NCBI RefSeq assembly: GCF_000717335.1
Contig: NZ_JNYZ01000019.1
Coordinates: 124,001 to 188,000, forward strand
Reading direction: 5' to 3'
Length of the DNA: 64,000 bases
Source of the DNA: Amycolatopsis jejuensis
GTDB lineage: Bacteria; Actinomycetota; Actinomycetes; Mycobacteriales; Pseudonocardiaceae
Part shown: one piece after another, positions 7,588 through 14,843 of the stretch
Position numbering within the stretch: the stretch's first letter is position 1
Layout: the number at the start of each line of letters is the position of its first letter
Translations under genes and position numbers: made by a program
Notes under the pieces: model-generated
The model's database searches: none
The model's input: only the letters and a program-made list of their open reading frames with translations
What the model was told of the DNA's origin: nothing

Positions 7588-8741
7588 GCCGCGGGTCGGC
7601 GCAGAGCCTGGGCTACGGTGGCCACGGCTTGTCCATTGAGGACACTCGGCGTGTGGATGATGCTCAGCGGCACCACCACGATCCGATTCTCCCGGACGGC
7701 GGTGGTTCTGGCGAGGACGGGGCTTTGCCGGATGGCGGCCAGCAGGCGGTCGATGCTGGGGGTGCCGCTGGACCTTCCACCAGAGGTGGCTCCCGGCGCG
7801 CCGCTGGGGCTATCGACGGGCGTGCTGCCGGGTGCGGCGGGAGGACTGCCGGACGTGTCGGCGGGCGTGCCGCCAGGCCTTCCACCAGAGGTGGCCCCCG
7901 GAGTTCCATCGGAAGCGTCGGCGGGGGTTCCACCGGCGGGGTCGGCGGGTGTGTCGGCGGAGGTGTAGCCGGACACCACCACGATCGCCTGCGGATCCCG
8001 TGCCGCTACCTCCTCTGCGCTGAGTGATGCGAAGTCCGCGGATATCCCCTCGGCGATGTTCTGTCCGCCGGCGAGGGTGATCACGCCGTTGGCGAGGCTG
8101 GCGCCGCCGCGGGTTTGTACGGGCTGGCCTGCCGCCGGGGCACCGGACAGCGCCAGTACACGCACTCGGCCCGGTGCCGGGACTGCACGGTCCACATCGG
8201 ACTGTACTCGCGCGGCGAGCTGTGCCCCTCGCTCCGGTACGCCGAGGACCCGCGCGGTGTCGGTGATGAAGTTGGTGGTCGCGGAGAGGTCTTTGACCAG
8301 GCCCGGCGGTCGGCACGCCACGAGGGCCGCCGCGCCTGCCTGGGTGAGGCGGTCGACGGTCGGAGTGCCGTCGAAGCCGCCGAAACTGTAGCTCGACGTG
8401 CCGATGACGAGGTCCGGATGCGCCGCAAGCACCTTCTCGGCATTCCCCGACCCGGCATCCAGGACGGGAATCTTCGCCAGCTCGGCGCGCCGGTCGGGAG
8501 GAAAAGCCGCGAAGAACTGTGGCGCCGCGGTCCCGGCGATCTTGTCCCCGAACCCGAGCTCACTGACGAGCGCCGCCGCCCCGCCGTCCATCGTGACGAT
8601 CCGCTTGGGCGCCGAGGCCGGCTGCGGCACGGGCGGACAGGGCGTCGGGGCCTTGGCCGCCTCGGTTGCGGTACAACCACCAGCCGCCAGGGCGACGGCG
8701 AGCGCCACGGTCACTCGGCGCACAACGTGGGGCAGCCGCAC
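7584..8741 (-). CDS. ABC importer substrate-binding lipoprotein with an inserted low-complexity repeat
   Basis: A 385-residue FecB/BtuF-like lipoprotein. GTG 8741 follows GGAGGAG, and the signal peptide ends in the lipobox LAAGGC. The periplasmic-binding folds are clear (KRIVTMDGGAAALVSELG; HPDLVIGTSS). Between PQAIVVVSGYTS and SIDRLLAAIRQ lies an insert of about 75 residues made almost only of G, T, P, A, S and D, with GATSGGR repeated 35 residues apart. The DNA of this insert carries an exact 18-bp direct repeat. Such an insert is unusual inside this domain. The ligand is unknown: siderophore, heme, cobamide or metal. Confidence 0.88.
   Translation of the reverse strand: MRLPHVVRRVTVALAVALAAGGCTATEAAKAPTPCPPVPQPASAPKRIVTMDGGAAALVSELGFGDKIAGTAAPQFFAAFPPDRRAELAKIPVLDAGSGNAEKVLAAHPDLVIGTSSYSFGGFDGTPTVDRLTQAGAAALVACRPPGLVKDLSATTNFITDTARVLGVPERGAQLAARVQSDVDRAVPAPGRVRVLALSGAPAAGQPVQTRGGASLANGVITLAGGQNIAEGISADFASLSAEEVAARDPQAIVVVSGYTSADTPADPAGGTPADASDGTPGATSGGRPGGTPADTSGSPPAAPGSTPVDSPSGAPGATSGGRSSGTPSIDRLLAAIRQSPVLARTTAVRENRIVVVPLSIIHTPSVLNGQAVATVAQALRRPAA
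7773..7895. repeat. 18-bp direct repeat inside the lipoprotein gene
   Basis: CCTTCCACCAGAGGTGGC occurs at 7773-7790 and again at 7878-7895, exactly 105 bp (35 codons) apart. The DNA in between and around is also partly repetitive. The spacing keeps the reading frame, so recombination between the copies would remove or add 35 residues without a frameshift. Confidence 0.85.
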
Positions 8742-8805
8742 AGTCTCCTCCTGCGAGGTCGGGTTCGGAAGAGAAGTCGGGCGGCGGGCGAGGAAGTTCC
8801 CCCGA

Positions 8806-8816
8806 GTGATGATCAC
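8806..8816. promoter_or_regulatory. Candidate operator upstream of the ABC importer operon
   Basis: GTGATGATCAC is a perfect 11-bp dyad about 65 bp before the lipoprotein GTG, in the 169-bp gap after the anti-sigma gene. The position suits an operator for the importer operon. It does not match a regulator box known to me, and no long hairpin typical of a riboswitch was seen here. Confidence 0.3.
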
Positions 8817-8910
8817 GACAGCGGCGCGGCGAAGGGTTGCTTGGAACAGGCGTTGGAGTACCCCCGCGCACCACGGCAGCGCAGCGATACCAGCGGAGCC
8901 GCCGCCCACG

Positions 8911-9537
8911 TCACCGTGGAGGGGCAACCGGTACCTGTGCCACCTCTCGCCCGTTTCCGTCCTTCACCAGTAGCCCCGTGATCGAATCGCGGCTCATTCC
9001 CGTGACCATGTGGGTTCGCACTGGGCCCTCGCTGTCTGCACGGACGCTTCCGGCCGGGAGGCTGTGCCCTCCCCTGCCGACGGTGATCAGCTGGTACGTC
9101 TCGCCCGTGCGGAGGCCGTTCAGCGTGATCGGGACTTCCGTGCCCCATGGGTGCGCGACCATCGATCCGTCCCGGGACAGTGCCACCTCCTGGACCGGCG
9201 CGTCGGACCCGGACACGGCGACCCCGCCCAGCGCGACTGCTGTCACCAGGGCCGCGGCCGCAGCGGCGACGGTGATTCGGCGGGTGCGGCGGGCTGTTCG
9301 GACCCGGATGCCGATGCGGTGGCCCAGGACCGGATCCGGGACAAGCCGGTCCGGGCTCCCAGCCGAGGGATCGCCTTCGGCGGCGGCGAAGACGCCCGCC
9401 ACTTCCCGGATTTCCGCCAGGTCCCGGGTACAGGCTGCACAGCCGGAGACGTGCCGCCGCAAGTCCTCGGGCAGGGGGCGGCCCAGCATGACCAGTTCGG
9501 CGATCTCGCCGCGTACCTGCACGCACTGCTCACTCAT
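8911..9537 (-). CDS. Zinc-finger (ZAS) membrane anti-sigma factor
   Basis: A 208-residue anti-sigma factor. The N-terminal ZAS motif HxxxCxxC is at H29, C33 and C36. One membrane helix follows at about 86-106 (ITVAAAAAALVTAVALGG), then an extracytoplasmic domain of about 100 residues, as in RskA/RslA-type proteins. Its ATG overlaps the stop of the sigma gene (ATGA), the usual arrangement for a sigma/anti-sigma pair with matched expression. It should hold the sigma factor at the membrane until a redox or envelope signal releases it. Confidence 0.9.
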   Translation of the reverse strand: MSEQCVQVRGEIAELVMLGRPLPEDLRRHVSGCAACTRDLAEIREVAGVFAAAEGDPSAGSPDRLVPDPVLGHRIGIRVRTARRTRRITVAAAAAALVTAVALGGVAVSGSDAPVQEVALSRDGSMVAHPWGTEVPITLNGLRTGETYQLITVGRGGHSLPAGSVRADSEGPVRTHMVTGMSRDSITGLLVKDGNGREVAQVPVAPPR

Positions 9538-10058
9538 CGCGGCAAACCCCCGTTCTCTTCGAGCGCCAGGCGCAGCGCGCGGATGCCGTAGTACAGCCTG
9601 CTGCGTGCCGTCGATGCCGAAATACCCTGCGCCGCGGCGTACTCCGCGCACGTGCGGCCTTCGATGTGCACCGCCTGCAGGATTTCCCGGTGGTCGTCGC
9701 TCAGGCGGCGCAACGCCTCGTCCAGCTGGATGCTCAGCAGGAGGCGGTCGAAGGGGTCGTCGGTGCGCTGGTCGGGTGGGGTCTCGGTCGGGGCGGGGCG
9801 GGTGGAGCGCCGGCGGTGGGCGTCGATCACCAGGTTGCGGGCGATGCCGAACAGCCACGTCCGCAGGCTCGCCCGTGCGGGGTCGAAGCGGCGGCCCGCT
9901 CGCCACGCCCGGACGAACGTCTCCTGCACGACGTCCTCGGCGAGATGCCGGTCGTCGAGCGCATTGAGGGCGAAGCCGAACAGCTCGCCGCCATAGCGGT
10001 CGTACGCCGCCCGCACGTCGCCCTCGCTGCGGATGGCCTCGTCTCCGGCTCGCCGCAC
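9534..10058 (-). CDS. ECF sigma factor
   Basis: An ECF sigma of about 174 residues. Region 2 reads YDRYGGELFGFALNALDDRHLAEDVVQETFVRAW...RTWLFGIARNLVIDAHRR; region 4 has the HTH CAEYAAAQGISASTARSRLYYGIRALR. GTG 10058 is the most likely start because the homologous region begins just after it; the frame stays open to 10166. The gene is followed by its anti-sigma with ATGA overlap. A motif TCAAC-N17-CGTA lies upstream and is repeated before the divergent peroxidase gene, so autoregulation is likely. Confidence 0.9.
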   Translation of the reverse strand: MRRAGDEAIRSEGDVRAAYDRYGGELFGFALNALDDRHLAEDVVQETFVRAWRAGRRFDPARASLRTWLFGIARNLVIDAHRRRSTRPAPTETPPDQRTDDPFDRLLLSIQLDEALRRLSDDHREILQAVHIEGRTCAEYAAAQGISASTARSRLYYGIRALRLALEENGGLPR

Positions 10059-10095
10059 TCGCAATCGTCCACCCCGTTTCGCTGTACCACTGGGG

Positions 10096-10123
10096 TATAC
10101 GCGGGCCGTCGCGCAGCCGTTGA
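10096..10123 (-). promoter_or_regulatory. Probable autoregulated ECF promoter of the sigma gene
   Basis: On the minus strand, TCAAC (10123-10119) is separated by exactly 17 nt from CGTATA (10101-10096). The same TCAAC-N17-CGTA arrangement occurs on the plus strand before the divergent catalase-like gene. Identical spacing and sequence in two opposite directions is the usual sign of promoters read by the same ECF sigma. Confidence 0.6.
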
Positions 10124-10159
10124 ACCGAGGGCATGTGTCGGCCATCACATCCGTTCGCG

Positions 10160-10187
10160 TCAACACCCCGGCCGCGTCGTGCGTAAC
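10160..10187 (+). promoter_or_regulatory. Probable ECF promoter of the catalase/cytochrome b561 operon
   Basis: TCAAC at 10160-10164, a 17-nt spacer, and CGTAAC at 10182-10187 lie 33 nt before the ATG of the peroxidase gene. This matches the -35/-10 pair facing the other way before the ECF sigma gene, so both are probably read by that sigma factor. Confidence 0.6.
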
Positions 10188-10219
10188 CCCGGAAAAGGAT
10201 CACCGGATGGAAGAGCGGG

Positions 10220-11266
10220 ATGGAAAAGAAACAACTGGTCTCCAGGCGGAACGCGCTGCTCGGGATTGCCGGGATCGCGGCGGTGGACGTCGGTGCGTTC
10301 CTCGGCGTGACCGGCCGCCTCGGCACCCCGGAACTCACTCCCGCGGCGTTCGCCGACAGGTTCGAGCAGGTGTACGGCAAGCACGAGGGCTTCCGCCGCA
10401 ACCACGCGAAAGGCGTGAGCGTGGCCGGCAGGTTCGAGTCGAACGGCGCGGGAACCGAGGTCTGCTCGGCATTCCGCACCGGCGAGTACCCCGTGACGGG
10501 CCGGTTCTCCCTCTCCGGCGGCATGCCGTACGCGCCGGATGCCGCCGCCACCGTGCGCGGCCTCGGCCTGCGCGTCGAGCTCCCGCACGGCGAGCAATGG
10601 CGGACCGCGATGGTGAACATCCCGGTGTTCCTCGACCGCACGCCGGAAGGCTTCGCCGACCGGATCGTCGCCTACGCCGCTGACCCGGCCACCGGCAAAC
10701 CCGACCCGCAGCGCACCGCCGAATTCCTCCGGCAGCACCCGGAAACCGTCAAGGCCATGGCGTACGTCAAGGCACACCCGCCCTCCCCCGGGTTCGCGGA
10801 CAGCACCTTCCACGGCCTCAACGCATTCCTCGCCACCAACGACGACGGAAACACCGTCCCGATCCGGTGGACCTTCGAGCCCGTCGGCCTCACCACCACG
10901 CAGGCCACCGGCAGCAACCACCTCTTCGACGCTGCCGTCGAGGCGGTCCGGAACGCACCATTGCGCTGGCAGCTGGTCCTCACCATCGCCGAACCCGGTG
11001 ACCCCACCGGCGACGCGACCACCCCGTGGCCGGGCAACCGCCGCCGGATCACCGCGGGCACCCTCACTCTGTCCACAGTGGAAACCGAAGCCACCGGGAA
11101 CGCCCGCGACGTCAACTTCGACCCGACCGTGCTCCCGTCCGGGCTGGCCGTCTCGGACGACCCCCTGCTCAGCGCCCGCTCGGCGGTGTACGCCCGGTCC
11201 TACGAACGGCGGACCGGCGAACCGAAACACCCGAGCGCCGTACAGGTCCGGGAGGTACCCGCATGA
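10220..11266 (+). CDS. Catalase-family peroxidase (SrpA-like), exported
   Basis: A 348-residue mini-catalase. The N-terminus has a twin-arginine-like leader (SRRNALLGIAGIAAVDVGAF), suggesting export by Tat. The distal heme histidine is H62 in RRNHAKG. The proximal heme tyrosine is probably Y324 in RSAVYARSYERR. It lacks the C-terminal part of full-size catalases, as usual for this short family, whose members act on hydrogen or organic peroxides. It overlaps the cytochrome b561 gene by ATGA. Control by the divergent ECF sigma is suggested by the shared promoter motif. Confidence 0.88.
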   Translation: MEKKQLVSRRNALLGIAGIAAVDVGAFLGVTGRLGTPELTPAAFADRFEQVYGKHEGFRRNHAKGVSVAGRFESNGAGTEVCSAFRTGEYPVTGRFSLSGGMPYAPDAAATVRGLGLRVELPHGEQWRTAMVNIPVFLDRTPEGFADRIVAYAADPATGKPDPQRTAEFLRQHPETVKAMAYVKAHPPSPGFADSTFHGLNAFLATNDDGNTVPIRWTFEPVGLTTTQATGSNHLFDAAVEAVRNAPLRWQLVLTIAEPGDPTGDATTPWPGNRRRITAGTLTLSTVETEATGNARDVNFDPTVLPSGLAVSDDPLLSARSAVYARSYERRTGEPKHPSAVQVREVPA

Positions 11267-11790
11267 GCACGCCGGAGCGGTTCCCGCTGGTCTCCCGGAT
11301 CCTGCACTGGGTGATGGCCGTGCTCGTGCTCGGCATGCTGGCGATCGGGTTCGCCATGGTCACTTCCCTTGGCGGCTACCAGTTCCTGCAGGCCGTGCAC
11401 CGGCCGCTGGGCGCGCTGGTGCTGGCGCTCGCGGTGGTCCGGATCGCGTACCGGCTGCGCCGCCGTCCCCCGCCCGCCCCGCTGGGCAGGCTGGAACGGC
11501 TGGCCGCCACCGGTTCCGAACTCCTGCTGTACGCCCTGCTCGTGGCCCAGCCACTGGTCGGATGGGCGATGCTCAGCGCGGCGGGTACCCCGGTCGTGCT
11601 GTTCGGCTCGCTCCGCCTGCCCGCCATCACCCCCGCGGACGCCGACCTCTACGCCGTCCTCCGCACCACGCACACGGTGCTGGCGTACGCGCTGTTCCTG
11701 ACCTTCACCGCGCACCTGCTCGCGGTGCTGTTCCACGCGCTCGTACTGCGAGACGGTCTCCTGTCCCGGATGACCTTCCGGAAACGATGA
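11263..11790 (+). CDS. Cytochrome b561 (YodB/CybB-type) membrane heme protein
   Basis: A 175-residue protein with four membrane helices. Conserved histidines that probably carry two b hemes occur in SRILHWVMA (helix 1), LQAVHRPLG (helix 2), RTTHTVLAY (helix 3) and FTAHLLAVLFHAL (helix 4). It is translationally coupled to the peroxidase (ATGA), so it probably passes electrons from the quinone pool to that exported heme enzyme. It ends 1 bp before the convergent sugar-porter stop codon. Confidence 0.88.
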   Translation: MSTPERFPLVSRILHWVMAVLVLGMLAIGFAMVTSLGGYQFLQAVHRPLGALVLALAVVRIAYRLRRRPPPAPLGRLERLAATGSELLLYALLVAQPLVGWAMLSAAGTPVVLFGSLRLPAITPADADLYAVLRTTHTVLAYALFLTFTAHLLAVLFHALVLRDGLLSRMTFRKR

Positions 11791-11791
11791 C

Positions 11792-13165
11792 TCAGGCGAA
11801 CGCGCGCTCCAGCTCCTCCAGTGACTTCCCCTTCGTCTCCGGTACCTTCGCCAGGACGAAAAGCGTTGCCACGACGCTGATTCCGGCCAGGATCCAGAAC
11901 GTCGCGGCCTCGCCGGCGCCGTTCACCACCGGCAGGAAGATGAGCGTCACCACGAAGTTGCCTGCCCACAGCACCAGCGTGCACAGGCCGTTCGCCGCGC
12001 TGCGGGCGGCCAGCGGGAACAGCTCCGGCAGGATCACCCAGGTGACCACCCCGAGACCGCAGGAGAAGAAGATCATGTACGCGCCGGTCATCACGAGGAT
12101 GGTGAGCGCCGGTCCGCCGGTGAGGTCGGGCTTGCCGTACATCAGCGCGATCACCGCGAGGCTCACCGCCATGGCCGGAATGCCGATCAGCAGCATCCGC
12201 CTGCGGCCGAACCGGTCGACGAGGAACACGCCGAGCACCGTCGCGAGGAACGTCAGGACACCGATGCCGAACGTGCCCATCAGGGCCGCACTCACCCCGA
12301 AACCGGCGGCTTTCAGGATGGTCGGCGCGAAGTACACCACCGCGCTGACCCCGGTGAACTGGATGAACACCGCGATCCCCGCCCCCGCGATCAAGGCCGG
12401 CCGCAAGCCCGGCCGGAACAGGCCGCGGAAGCCGACCGTGCGCAGCGAGACCGTCTCGCGGATGGACTCCAGCTCCGGCCCGGCCGCCTCCGCCGAGCGC
12501 AGGCGGAGCAGCACCGCCCTCGCGTCGTCGATCCGGCCCTTGCCGACGAGCCAGCGCGGGCTTTCCGGCATCCCCATCAGGCCGAACACCAGGATCGCCG
12601 CCGGCACCGCGCCGAGGCCGATCATCAGCCGCCAGTTGCCCGTGCCGGACAGCAGGTAGTTGACGATGTAGGCCACCACGATGCCGAGCGCGATCGCGAC
12701 CTGGAAGAGCACCCCGAGCGCGCCGCGGCGGTTCGCCGGGGCGATTTCCGACAGGTACACCGGCACCGTCATGCACATGATGCCGATCGCCGCACCGAGG
12801 ATCACCCGGCTCACGGTCAGCAGCGCGGCATCGGCGGCCAGCGCGCCCAGCACCGACGAAACGATGAACACCACCGAGCCCACAGCCATCATCGGGCGCC
12901 TGCCCCAGCGGTCGGTGAGGTACCCCGAGGTCCCCGCGCCGAACATCGCGCCGACGAACACCGAGCTCACCGTCACGCCCTGGGCGAGCGCGCCGAGGCC
13001 GAACTCCGGCTGGATGAAGAGCAGTGCCCCGGCGATGATCCCGTTGTCGTACCCGAAGATCAGGCCGCCGATGGTGACCATCGCGGCAATGGCGCCGGTC
13101 CTCGCGGTCAGGGTGGCCCGCACGGGACGGCCGGTGACCACTTCCGCTTGCGAATCCGGTTTCAC
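11792..13165 (-). CDS. MFS transporter, sugar porter family
   Basis: A 457-residue, 12-helix transporter. Sugar-porter signatures are present: GGLIFGYDNGIIAGALLFI in helix 1, DRWGRRPMM after helix 2, PESPRWLVGKGR before the central loop, DRFGRRRMLL in the second half, and PETKGKSLEELE at the end. GTG 13165 is preceded by GGAGG. It is the last gene of the GntR-led catabolic operon, so its substrate may be the ring compound or polyol acid used there rather than a common sugar. Confidence 0.88.
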   Translation of the reverse strand: MKPDSQAEVVTGRPVRATLTARTGAIAAMVTIGGLIFGYDNGIIAGALLFIQPEFGLGALAQGVTVSSVFVGAMFGAGTSGYLTDRWGRRPMMAVGSVVFIVSSVLGALAADAALLTVSRVILGAAIGIMCMTVPVYLSEIAPANRRGALGVLFQVAIALGIVVAYIVNYLLSGTGNWRLMIGLGAVPAAILVFGLMGMPESPRWLVGKGRIDDARAVLLRLRSAEAAGPELESIRETVSLRTVGFRGLFRPGLRPALIAGAGIAVFIQFTGVSAVVYFAPTILKAAGFGVSAALMGTFGIGVLTFLATVLGVFLVDRFGRRRMLLIGIPAMAVSLAVIALMYGKPDLTGGPALTILVMTGAYMIFFSCGLGVVTWVILPELFPLAARSAANGLCTLVLWAGNFVVTLIFLPVVNGAGEAATFWILAGISVVATLFVLAKVPETKGKSLEELERAFA

Positions 13166-13241
13166 GACATCCTCCTTCTCCGCCCCCGAACGATTGCTGC
13201 CGGACCGGCCCGTCGCCGTCCGCCCGCCCCTGGCCCCCTGC

Positions 13242-13763
13242 TCACTCCGCGAAGAAACCCTCGCTCCAGTCGAGGCGCAGCGGACCGCCCGCGAGCCACC
13301 GCTCGATCCCCGGTTTGTCGGCCGCCCGCTGGAGCTCGATCCGGGACCCGTCCGGATGCCGCAGGTACGCCCAGCCGCGGAAGTCACCGTCGGTCGGCGG
13401 CGAATCCGGCCCGGTCGCGGGCGTGAACTCGACGACGTAGCCGAGTCCTTGCAGCCGCTGGATCTGGCCGGCGAGGTCCGGGCAGAAGTACCCGATGTGG
13501 TGCTGCACGATCGAGGCGGACCCGACGTCGAACGGCCCGCCCGCGGGCCCGTGCCACAGCTCGATCGGCGGCTGCGGCCCGACGAGCCACACCGCGGTGC
13601 CGGTGACGTGTTCGGTGGCACCGGTCCGCGCGGACTTCCAGTCCGTGTTCAGCTCGACCGGATCGGCCCAATGCCCGTCGTAGGCCTCCTGGAACTGCTT
13701 CATGGCAGCGTCCAGGTCGGCGACCGCGTACGCGATGTGCCCCAGTTCCCACGTGATTCCCAT
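13242..13763 (-). CDS. VOC/glyoxalase-superfamily protein
   Basis: A 173-residue vicinal-oxygen-chelate protein. The first half starts LGHIAYAVADLDAAMKQFQ; the second has HHIGYFCPDLAGQIQRLQGLGY and RHPDGSRIELQ. The His at each half-start and the Glu in RIELQ form the usual 2-His-Glu metal site. It resembles methylmalonyl-CoA epimerase and glyoxalase-like isomerases more than ring-cleaving enzymes. It lies 13 bp after the aldo/keto reductase gene in the same operon. The exact reaction is unknown. Confidence 0.75.
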   Translation of the reverse strand: MGITWELGHIAYAVADLDAAMKQFQEAYDGHWADPVELNTDWKSARTGATEHVTGTAVWLVGPQPPIELWHGPAGGPFDVGSASIVQHHIGYFCPDLAGQIQRLQGLGYVVEFTPATGPDSPPTDGDFRGWAYLRHPDGSRIELQRAADKPGIERWLAGGPLRLDWSEGFFAE

Positions 13764-13776
13764 GTCTTCCCTTTCT

Positions 13777-14772
13777 TCAGTGAACCGGTCCGTCGCCTGC
13801 GCCGGTGGTGACCACGGCTTCCGAGATGGCCACGAGCTGGTCGGCCGCGAGCACCAGATCGCCCGCGGCGAGCCAGTCCTCGGCTTGTTCCGGCGATTTC
13901 GCGCCGACGATCGTCCCGGTGATCCCCCACGACAACGCCCACGCCAGCGCCACCGCGGCCACCGACGTGCCGAGGTCACCGGCAATCCCGCGGAGCGTGT
14001 CGACGAGGTCGAGGTTGCGGCTGAGCCGCGGTTCCCGGTATTCCGGGGACTTGCTGCGCCAATCGCTGCGCCAGTTGACCTGCCGCAGTTCCGCGGCCCG
14101 TTCCCGCGTGTAGCGCCCGGTGAGCAGGCCGACCTCGAGCGGGCTGTAGCAGAGCACCCCCGTCCCGTTGGCCGCGCACCACGGGAGCACCTCGGCCGCG
14201 GCCTCCCGTTTGATCAGCGAAAACGGCGGTGACAGGCAGTCGACGTGCCGGATCTCCTGGCACCGGCGCAGCTGGTCGGCCGAGAAGTTCGAGACCCCGA
14301 TCCAGCGCACCTTGCCGGCTGGCGCCAGCTCCGCCATCGCCGCCCACGACTCCTCGACCGGGACGTGGTCGCCGGGCCAGTGCATCAGGTAGACGTCGAT
14401 GACGTCCACGCCCAGCCGGGTCAGCGATTCGTCGCAGTCGCGGCGGAGCTGCTCGGGGCTGGCCGAGAAACCCGGGTGTTCGCCGGGATTCCCGGGGTCG
14501 ACCGCGAGGCCGCCCTTGGTCACGACCATCGGGCGATCGGCGGCGGGCAAGGCGCGGAGCACCTGTCCCACCACGCGTTCCGAATGGCCGATCCCGTAGA
14601 CGGCCGCCGTCTCGATCCAGTTCACGCCGCGGTCGAGCGCGTGCCGGATCGCCCGCACGGCGTTGCCGTCGTCCTTCTCGGTCCAGTCCTCGGTGTAGCC
14701 GATCGCCCCGGCGCCGAAGCCGACCGGGGTCATTTCCGGGCCGTACGCACCGAGTTTCCGACGAGATTTCAT
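13777..14772 (-). CDS. Aldo/keto reductase with Asp-to-Glu change in the tetrad
   Basis: A 331-residue NADPH-dependent aldo/keto reductase. Of the catalytic tetrad, Tyr59 (ETAAVYG), Lys86 (MVVTKGG) and His131 (YLMHWPGD) are present. The position that is normally Asp reads Glu54 (codon GAG). The C-terminal GTIVGAKSPEQAED is the cofactor-binding end. It probably reduces a carbonyl intermediate of the operon's pathway. A 9-bp hairpin lies in the 71-bp gap before it. Confidence 0.85.
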   Translation of the reverse strand: MKSRRKLGAYGPEMTPVGFGAGAIGYTEDWTEKDDGNAVRAIRHALDRGVNWIETAAVYGIGHSERVVGQVLRALPAADRPMVVTKGGLAVDPGNPGEHPGFSASPEQLRRDCDESLTRLGVDVIDVYLMHWPGDHVPVEESWAAMAELAPAGKVRWIGVSNFSADQLRRCQEIRHVDCLSPPFSLIKREAAAEVLPWCAANGTGVLCYSPLEVGLLTGRYTRERAAELRQVNWRSDWRSKSPEYREPRLSRNLDLVDTLRGIAGDLGTSVAAVALAWALSWGITGTIVGAKSPEQAEDWLAAGDLVLAADQLVAISEAVVTTGAGDGPVH

Positions 14773-14805
14773 GCTGCCTCCCAGGTTTGCGGCATGCCTG
14801 ATCCA

Positions 14806-14826
14806 CCGTCCCGGGGTCCGGGACGG
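14806..14826 (-). other. Hairpin inside the operon, between amidohydrolase and aldo/keto reductase genes
   Basis: CCGTCCCGG (14806-14814) and CCGGGACGG (14818-14826) form a perfect 9-bp stem with a 3-nt loop. No T-run follows on the minus strand. It sits in the largest gap between the first five enzyme genes and may lower downstream expression or stabilise processed mRNA. Confidence 0.45.
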
Positions 14827-14843
14827 GCGCGTTTCAGGCGGGT

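Noticed and set aside
8742..8910. Cobalamin or other riboswitch before the ABC importer operon
   Set aside because: The 169-bp gap is too short for a typical cobalamin element with the conserved core, and no matching core was seen.
8911..10641. A single 576-codon protein joining the anti-sigma factor to upstream sequence
   Set aside because: The upstream part is a shadow of the ECF sigma gene and the peroxidase gene. The anti-sigma ATG at 9537 overlaps the sigma stop, the normal arrangement.
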